From CAZMVY01 sp964617875 (GTDB taxonomy: Bacteria > Planctomycetota > Phycisphaerae > UBA1845 > PWPN01), in the NCBI GenBank assembly GCA_964617875.1, contig CAZUAI010000018.1:1-64000 (forward strand): a stretch of DNA of 64,000 bases, read 5' to 3'. The stretch's first letter is position 1. Each line of letters begins with the position of its first letter. Below the pieces are notes generated by a model that saw only the letters and a program-made list of their open reading frames with translations, searched no databases and was not told where the DNA came from. This document shows positions 58,921-64,000 of the stretch, piece by piece. A program made the translations under genes and the position numbers.

Positions 58921-60654
58921 TCATCGCGGCGTCTGCCGCTTGCGCCCGATGAACTTCTTCAGCCCGGCGAGCGTTCGCGTGTTGATGACGGACTCCTTCG
59001 TCACCCAGGCGCGGCGGGCCGTCCGCACGCCGTATTCCATGTAATCGAGCTGCTCGATCCGGTGGGCGTCGGTGTTGATGGCGAGCATCGCGCCCGCTTC
59101 GACGGCCTGGCGAGCGTGCGTGTCCTTCAGGTCGAGGCGGGGCCAGGCGGCGCTGAGTTCGAGGGCCGTGTTCGTCTCGACGGCGGCGCGGATGACCGCG
59201 TCGATGTCGAGGTCCATCGCCTCGCGTTCGCCGAGCAGCCGGCCGGTCGGGTGAGCGATGATCGTCACGTACGGGTTGCGCATGGCCTGGATCGTCCGGG
59301 CGGTGACCTTCGCGCGGTCCTGGTGCAGGCCCAGGTGGACGCTCGCGACGACCAGGTCGCACTCGGCGAGGACCTCGTCGGGGTAGTCGAGCGTGCCGTC
59401 GCCGAGGATGTCGCACTCGCAGCCGGCCAGCACGGTGACGCCCTTGAGCCGTTCGTTGAGGGCGCGAATCTCGCGGATCTGCCTGCGGAGGCGTTCGACG
59501 GGCATTCCGTTGGCGATCGCCTGCGTTTTCGAGTGGTCGCAGATCGCGATGTAGTCGTAGCCGCGTTTTCTGGCGGCCGCGGCCATGGCCTCGATCGTCT
59601 CGCGCCCGTCGCTGTAGGTCGAGTGCATGTGGAGGTCGCCGCGGATGTCGTCCTTCGCGACGAGGACGGGCAGGCTGTCGGCCCGCTCGATTTCGCCGCG
59701 GTCCTCGCGCAGCTCCGGCTCGATGAACGGGAGGCCGAGCCGGCGGTAAATGCCGGGCTCGTCCCTGCCGGCGATCGGCCTGTCGCCGTCGAACAGGCCG
59801 TACTCGTTGAGCTTCCAGCCTTTCTTCGCGGCCCGCTCGCGGAGGCGGATGTTGTGCTCCCTGGAGCCGGTGAAGTACTGCAGCGCCGCGCCGAACGATT
59901 CCGGCGGGACGACGCGGAGGTCCACCTGCAGGTCGCCGCCCCAGCCCGTGTCGACGAGGACCGAGCCCTTCGTGTCGCCGGCGGCGCGGACGGCCTTGAC
60001 GGGTTCGAGGCCGGTGAACGCCTTCACGACGGCCGGGCCCTCGTCGCTCGCGCAGAGCAGGTCCACGTCGCCGATCGTTTCCTTCCCGCGGCGGAGCGAG
60101 CCGACCACTTCGACGCGTTTGAGCCCGGCCGCGTGCCGGAGCGCCTCGGCCAGTTCGCAGGCGACCGGCCAGGCGACGCCCAGCGGCGTGCGGCCGACGT
60201 TCCGCTCGAGGAACTCGATGCCCGCGCGGATGTTCTCGACGCTCTTCGCGCCGAAGCCGGACAGCGCGGCGAGCCGGCCCGAGTCGATCGCCTTCCTGAG
60301 GTCGTCGATGCTCTCGACGTTCAGCTGCCGCCAGACGGCCTGGACCTTCTTCGGGCCGAGGCCGGGGATCCGCAGCAGCGCGGGCAGGCCCGGCGGCATC
60401 GACGCGAGGAGTTCCTCGTGGAGCTTGACCTTGCCGTCGGCGAGGTACTCGGCGATCTTCGCGGCGGTGCCCTTGCCGATGCCCGGGACGGACTCGAGCG
60501 AGCCGGCGGCGAACAGGTCGGCGACGTCCTCGGCAAGGTCGTCGAGTGTCCGCGCGACCTTCCGGTAGGAGTTCACGCGGAAGCGGTCCTCGCCCCGGAT
60601 TTCGAGGAGGTCGGCGATTTCGGAGAAGATTGCCGCGAGATCCTGGTTGGCCAT
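58921..60654 (-). CDS. polX: PolX-type DNA polymerase/3'-5' exonuclease
   Basis: A 577-residue bacterial family X polymerase used in base-excision repair. The N-terminal helix-hairpin-helix region has VPGIGKGTAAKIAEYL and IPGLGPKKVQAVW; the nucleotidyltransferase core has VEVVGSLRRGKETIGDVDLL (acidic pair DVD) and DLQVDLRVV (third Asp). The C-terminal PHP domain, a metal-dependent 3'-5' exonuclease, has GDLHMHSTYSDG, CDHSKTQAIANG, LAGCECDIL, VASVHLGL, IIAHPTGRLLG and NTDAH. All expected catalytic residues appear to be present and the length is normal. It is divergent from lpxD with 130 bases between. Confidence 0.96.
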   Translation of the reverse strand: MANQDLAAIFSEIADLLEIRGEDRFRVNSYRKVARTLDDLAEDVADLFAAGSLESVPGIGKGTAAKIAEYLADGKVKLHEELLASMPPGLPALLRIPGLGPKKVQAVWRQLNVESIDDLRKAIDSGRLAALSGFGAKSVENIRAGIEFLERNVGRTPLGVAWPVACELAEALRHAAGLKRVEVVGSLRRGKETIGDVDLLCASDEGPAVVKAFTGLEPVKAVRAAGDTKGSVLVDTGWGGDLQVDLRVVPPESFGAALQYFTGSREHNIRLRERAAKKGWKLNEYGLFDGDRPIAGRDEPGIYRRLGLPFIEPELREDRGEIERADSLPVLVAKDDIRGDLHMHSTYSDGRETIEAMAAAARKRGYDYIAICDHSKTQAIANGMPVERLRRQIREIRALNERLKGVTVLAGCECDILGDGTLDYPDEVLAECDLVVASVHLGLHQDRAKVTARTIQAMRNPYVTIIAHPTGRLLGEREAMDLDIDAVIRAAVETNTALELSAAWPRLDLKDTHARQAVEAGAMLAINTDAHRIEQLDYMEYGVRTARRAWVTKESVINTRTLAGLKKFIGRKRQTPR

Positions 60655-60784
60655 CGTGCGTCCGTCCGCGCCGGTGAAATTGACACTCCGGCGATCGGGC
60701 GACTATCATAGCCGCGCGCATCGCGCAGGGGGAGGGCCCGGAGCGACGAACAGCGCGTGGCGAGCGGGAAGACGGCGCGGTTGC

Positions 60785-61849
60785 ATGAACAAGACGCTTG
60801 GCGAACTGGCATCGTGGCTGACCTCGCGCGGCCTTCCGTGCCGCGCGGAGGGCGACACGGGCGTCGTGATCACGGCTGTGAACACGCTCGAGGATGCCAC
60901 GGCGGGCGAGCTGAGCTTCCTGGCCAATCCGAAGTACGAACGTTCCGTCGGCGAGACGAAGGCCGCCGCCGTCATCGTCCGCGAGGATTTCGCGGCGCCG
61001 CGGCCGATGAACCTCCTGCGGACGAAGGACCCCTACGCGGCGGTCACGATGCTGATCGTCGAGATCCACGGCTACCGGAAGCACCCGCGCTGGGGCGTTC
61101 ACGCGGGGGCGAGCGTGTCGAGCCTGGCGCGGATCGGCGAGGGCGCGAACATCGGCCCGGGGGCCTGCATTGACGACGACGTCGAGATCGGCCGCCGGGC
61201 GACGATCTACCCCGGGTGCTACATTGCCCGCGGGTGCCGACTCGGGGACGACGTGACGCTCTACCCGAACGTGGTGGTGTACGACGGGTCGATCCTCGGG
61301 GACCGGGTGACGATCCACGCCGGGTCGATCATCGGCGAGGACGGGCTCGGGTACGCGCCCGTGAACGGGAAGTGGGTGAAGATCCCGCAGGTGGGCCGTG
61401 TGGTCGTGGCAGACGACGTGGAGATCGGCGCGAACTGCACGATCGACCGCGCGACGCTCGGTCAGACGGTCATCGGGGCCGGCAGCAAGTTCAGCAACCT
61501 GATCGCGATCGGCCACGGGACGAAGATCGGCGAGGACTGCATGTTCGTGGCGCAGGTGGGCCTGGCGGGCTCGGTCACGGTCGGGCGGCACGTGACGATC
61601 GCGGGGCAGGCGGGCGTGGTGGGCCACGTGACGATCGGCGACAACGTGACGGTGGGGGCGAAGGCGGGCGTGACCAACGACGTGAAGCCGGGGATCACGG
61701 TGCTGGGCCAGCCGGCCGTGCCGATCCAGGACTGCAAGCGTCAGGTGGCCCTCGTGCAGCATCTGCCGGAACTGAAGCGACGGGTGCAGCGGCTGGAAGA
61801 CGAACTCCGCGCGATCCGGAAGCTGATGGGGCCGGGCGAAGGGAAGTGA
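60785..61849 (+). CDS. lpxD: UDP-3-O-acylglucosamine N-acyltransferase
   Basis: A 354-residue LpxD, third enzyme of lipid A biosynthesis, adding the second acyl chain to UDP-acyl-glucosamine. The N-terminal uridine-binding domain contains AVNTLEDATAGELSFLANPK. From about residue 110 the left-handed beta-helix shows the hexapeptide repeats (IGEGANIGPGACIDDDVEIG, VTIHAGSIIGEDGLGYAP) with the catalytic His in LIAIGHGTKIGED. The C-terminal helix (ELKRRVQRLEDELRAI) is also typical. The ATG at 60785 starts the conserved region; ribosome binding is weak. lpxI follows 9 bases later. Confidence 0.95.
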   Translation: MNKTLGELASWLTSRGLPCRAEGDTGVVITAVNTLEDATAGELSFLANPKYERSVGETKAAAVIVREDFAAPRPMNLLRTKDPYAAVTMLIVEIHGYRKHPRWGVHAGASVSSLARIGEGANIGPGACIDDDVEIGRRATIYPGCYIARGCRLGDDVTLYPNVVVYDGSILGDRVTIHAGSIIGEDGLGYAPVNGKWVKIPQVGRVVVADDVEIGANCTIDRATLGQTVIGAGSKFSNLIAIGHGTKIGEDCMFVAQVGLAGSVTVGRHVTIAGQAGVVGHVTIGDNVTVGAKAGVTNDVKPGITVLGQPAVPIQDCKRQVALVQHLPELKRRVQRLEDELRAIRKLMGPGEGK

Positions 61850-61858
61850 GCGGCGGCG

Positions 61859-62725
61859 ATGCAGCAAGCACACACCGGGGGAATGCCGCTGGAAGCCCCG
61901 GCGGGCACGCGTCTGGGACTGATCGCCGGGGGGGGGCGGTTTCCGTTTCTTGTCGCGGAGGGGGCGCGGCGGGCGGGCTGCGCGGTGGTGATCGTGGGCC
62001 TTCGCGGCCTGGCGGACCCGTCGCTGCGTGGCCTGGCCGACCGGTTCTACTGGTCGGGCGTGGTGCGTCTGGGGCGGTGGATCCGGATCTTCCGGCGGGA
62101 GGGGGTCGGTCGGGCGATCATGGCGGGGTCGGTGCGGAAGCGGGAGATGTACGGTCGGTTCCGCCTCTTGCGGTATCTGCCGGACTGGACGACGATACGC
62201 ATCTGGTTCTTCGTGGCGGCGGACAAGCGAAACGACACGCTGCTGCGGTGCGCCGCCGACGAGATGCAGCGGAAGGGCGTGACGTTGACGAACAGCGTCG
62301 AGTACTGCGGCGAGCACATGGCCCGGCCGGGCGTGATGACGCGGGCGCAGCCGAGCGCGTCGCAGCTTCGCGACGCGGAGTTCGGGTGGCGGATCGCGAA
62401 GGAGCTGGGCCGGCTCGACATCGGCCAGTCGGTGGCGGTGCGGGAGCAGGAGATCATCGCGGTGGAGGCCATCGAGGGCACGGACGACATGATCCGGCGT
62501 GCGGGCGCGCTCTGCCGGCGGGGCGGCTGGATGCTCGTGAAGACCGCCAAGCCGGATCAGGACATGCGGTTCGACGTGCCCACGGTCGGGGAGGACACGA
62601 TCGAGAACCTGCGTGCACACAACGCCTCCATGCTCGTAGTCGAGGCCGGGCGGACGCTGATGGTGGACCGCGAGAAGGTCATCGCCGCAGCGGACAGGGC
62701 CGGCATCGTGGTGATGGGTATGTGA
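61859..62725 (+). CDS. lpxI: UDP-2,3-diacylglucosamine pyrophosphatase LpxI
   Basis: A 288-residue LpxI (DUF1009), which hydrolyses UDP-2,3-diacylglucosamine to lipid X in bacteria that lack LpxH. LGLIAGGGRFPFLVAEGAR, GSVRKREMYGRFR, RKGVTLTNSVEYCGEHMARP, LDIGQSVAVREQEIIAVEAI and the final segment with VKTAKPDQDMRFDVPTVG are characteristic. It is co-transcribed with lpxD. The last 47 bases are overlapped on the other strand by the end of a hypothetical gene. Confidence 0.95.
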   Translation: MQQAHTGGMPLEAPAGTRLGLIAGGGRFPFLVAEGARRAGCAVVIVGLRGLADPSLRGLADRFYWSGVVRLGRWIRIFRREGVGRAIMAGSVRKREMYGRFRLLRYLPDWTTIRIWFFVAADKRNDTLLRCAADEMQRKGVTLTNSVEYCGEHMARPGVMTRAQPSASQLRDAEFGWRIAKELGRLDIGQSVAVREQEIIAVEAIEGTDDMIRRAGALCRRGGWMLVKTAKPDQDMRFDVPTVGEDTIENLRAHNASMLVVEAGRTLMVDREKVIAAADRAGIVVMGM

Positions 62726-63719
62726 GCGCCCCGTGGGCCCGCGGGGCGTGCGGACGATGCCCGCGGCAGGCTTGGGTTGGCGCCGGCAAGATAGCGTAAG
62801 TTCTTTTCTGAAGAAGGGTTACGAAGGTCGCTGGCGCGGTGGGTTCGTTTGGTTGTGGGCGGTGTTCGTGGAATGGGGGGCGAAGCCCCGGCCTCAGATT
62901 TCTGGGTGACGATATCTGAGAAGAGGGGCGGGGGCTGGTTCTTGCCTTCGGGGTCATGGGTGATGGGTCACGGGTGATGGGGGGGAAAGCGGGCGGGCTC
63001 GCCGGCGCGTCGGGTTTGCCGGCAGGACCTGATTCGTTCGCGGGCCGCGGGGATATCCCCGGCCCGGCGTGCGGGGTCGGCGGGCTGGGTGCGTGCGGCG
63101 GAAGGGGTTGGGTTGCGGGGGAAGCGTCCGCGGAGGTTTCGTCGGGGATCGGCGTCGGCGGCTCGGAATCCATCGGGGGCATGCGGCGTGGCGTGCGTGT
63201 GGGGGCGGCTGCGCGCATGCGGAGTTCGCGGAGGCGGAGGAGCTGGGCGGTGAGGCGGTTGACGGCGCGGTCGAGCATGCCCTCGTAGCGGATGAGTCGT
63301 TCGTATTCGGTGGGCCCCGGGAGCCAGGCGGGGCCTGGGGGGCGGGTGATGCCCTGGAGTTCGCGGGAGACCTGATTGAGAGGGGCGGCGCGGCGGTGGC
63401 GGTGGTCGAGGACGGCCTCGACCTCGTAGCGGTAGGCCCGGCGAAGGCGCCAGTGCAAGGCGACGAGTCGCTCGACGAGGAGGTACTCGAAGGCGCTGGC
63501 GGAGTCGAACTCGTTGTGGAGGGCATCGAGGAGGTCGCGCAACTCGTCCGGGGACTCGTCGGGATCGTTGGGGAGGACGACGCCCCTGGCGAGGAGTCCG
63601 TGCTTGAGGGCGTTGAGGGCGGACCGGGCCTTGCCCTCGGGGGTCCTGGGGCCTGTGGATTTCCGGGCGTTGCGGCGGTTGGCGGCTATTTTTCGTTCGG
63701 AAACGGGTTGCTCGGACAC
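62679..63719 (-). CDS. Conserved planctomycete-type hypothetical protein
   Basis: About 346 residues. The N-terminal part holds a very recognisable motif of unknown function (SERKIAANRRNARKSTGPRT, then PEGKARSALNALKHGLLA) seen in many planctomycete and acidobacterial hypotheticals, then a helical segment (EYLLVERLVALHWRLRRAYR). From about residue 180 it is Pro/Thr/Ser-rich, and the last third reads through a hairpin and the end of lpxI, so the true C-terminus may be shorter or shifted. The GTG at 63719 is preferred because AAAGGAG lies eight bases upstream; the open frame before it is not protein-like. Function unknown. Confidence 0.7.
   Translation of the reverse strand: MSEQPVSERKIAANRRNARKSTGPRTPEGKARSALNALKHGLLARGVVLPNDPDESPDELRDLLDALHNEFDSASAFEYLLVERLVALHWRLRRAYRYEVEAVLDHRHRRAAPLNQVSRELQGITRPPGPAWLPGPTEYERLIRYEGMLDRAVNRLTAQLLRLRELRMRAAAPTRTPRRMPPMDSEPPTPIPDETSADASPATQPLPPHAPSPPTPHAGPGISPRPANESGPAGKPDAPASPPAFPPITRDPSPMTPKARTSPRPSSQISSPRNLRPGLRPPFHEHRPQPNEPTAPATFVTLLQKRTYAILPAPTQACRGHRPHAPRAHGALTYPSPRCRPCPLRR
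62886..62932. repeat. Hairpin with CTCAGAT arms
   Basis: CTCAGATTTC and GATATCTGAG (9 of 10 paired) around a TGGGTGAC loop, flanked by C-rich and G-rich outer arms. It lies inside the low-complexity end of the hypothetical gene and may be an intergenic repeat read through by that frame. Confidence 0.55.
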
Positions 63720-64000
63720 GGTACCTGCTCCTTTCGTGATTCGTCTCTGCGTCTTCGGATTCGCGCGGCAGCCCTCGCTGTATGGATCACCGCCGCCGCT
63801 CCGCGGGGAGTGGAGCGGCCGGACCGGCCGACGTTGCCGAGGGTCCGCGGCGAGCGGCGATCGGCGTGGTTGAGGATCCTGTTCCGCAGATTCCCGGACG
63901 GGACGGGGCGATCGGCGGGCGTGGCCGTCGCCGGGCAACGGAAGAGGGCGGCGGTGCGATAACGCGGAATGGAGCGGCATTGCCGTCGGCGCGGCGCGCC

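Noticed and set aside
1..64000. tRNA, rRNA, tmRNA or riboswitch genes
   Set aside because: I looked for T-loop GGTTCGAxxCC patterns and other conserved cores while reading and found none I could support; a covariance search could still find a small RNA.

Overview
The window is GC-rich bacterial DNA that looks like Planctomycetota, most likely a Phycisphaerae-type lineage. The marks are secreted proteins ending in paired DxDxDxDLxDF...CFNGPN dockerin-like modules, PEP-CTERM proteins, a DUF1080/ThuA protein, tandem sulfatases, a prepilin-like H-X-DG protein, a free-standing TPR protein with two RNA-polymerase alpha-CTD modules, and lipid A genes (lpxD, lpxI). The assignment rests on family content, not on a search.

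Layout. 1-4250: mutS (cut by the left edge), a PIN toxin/antitoxin pair bracketed by two copies of a composite palindromic repeat, and an MBL-fold hydrolase. 4351-8554: a DinG/XPD-type helicase coupled to a small membrane protein, and two coupled CsgG-like lipoproteins. 8902-15533: a nucleotide-sugar dehydrogenase, two sulfatases, a HEAT/TPR protein and a lipid kinase. 15925-21600: a TPR-alphaCTD protein, SpoIID-like protein, scpA, RidA-family protein and nadE. 21633-42514: a large secreted-protein island with four glycoside-hydrolase-like or binding proteins on the minus strand, one large glycosidase on the plus strand, a beta-propeller protein, two PEP-CTERM proteins, a prepilin-like protein, an AraR-type GntR/LacI regulator and a nitrilase-family enzyme. 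42945-46800: ebfC-recR, rpoN and an alpha/beta hydrolase. 46818-51018: a four-gene minus-strand operon (coiled coil, FGE-fold protein, zinc-ribbon GTPase, GAP1-N2-like protein). 51381-64000: a deacetylase-methyltransferase fusion, a PepD-like lipoprotein interrupted in frame by a MITE, a DUF1080-ThuA-DUF1080 protein, sucD, polX, lpxD-lpxI and a planctomycete-type hypothetical.

Working together. The 21.6-42.5 kb island reads as an extracellular polysaccharide-handling locus: signal peptides, carbohydrate-active folds, shared C-terminal modules and a sugar-sensing regulator with a candidate operator at a nearby promoter. Sulfatases and DUF1080/ThuA genes elsewhere fit the same lifestyle. Housekeeping genes (mutS, recR, polX, scpA, rpoN, nadE, sucD) are interspersed.

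Most worth a second look: the GTPase/GAP1/FGE-fold operon, the ChbG-methyltransferase fusion, the TPR-double-alphaCTD protein, and a 175-bp inverted-repeat element with 8-bp target duplication that was inserted in frame into the PepD-like gene.
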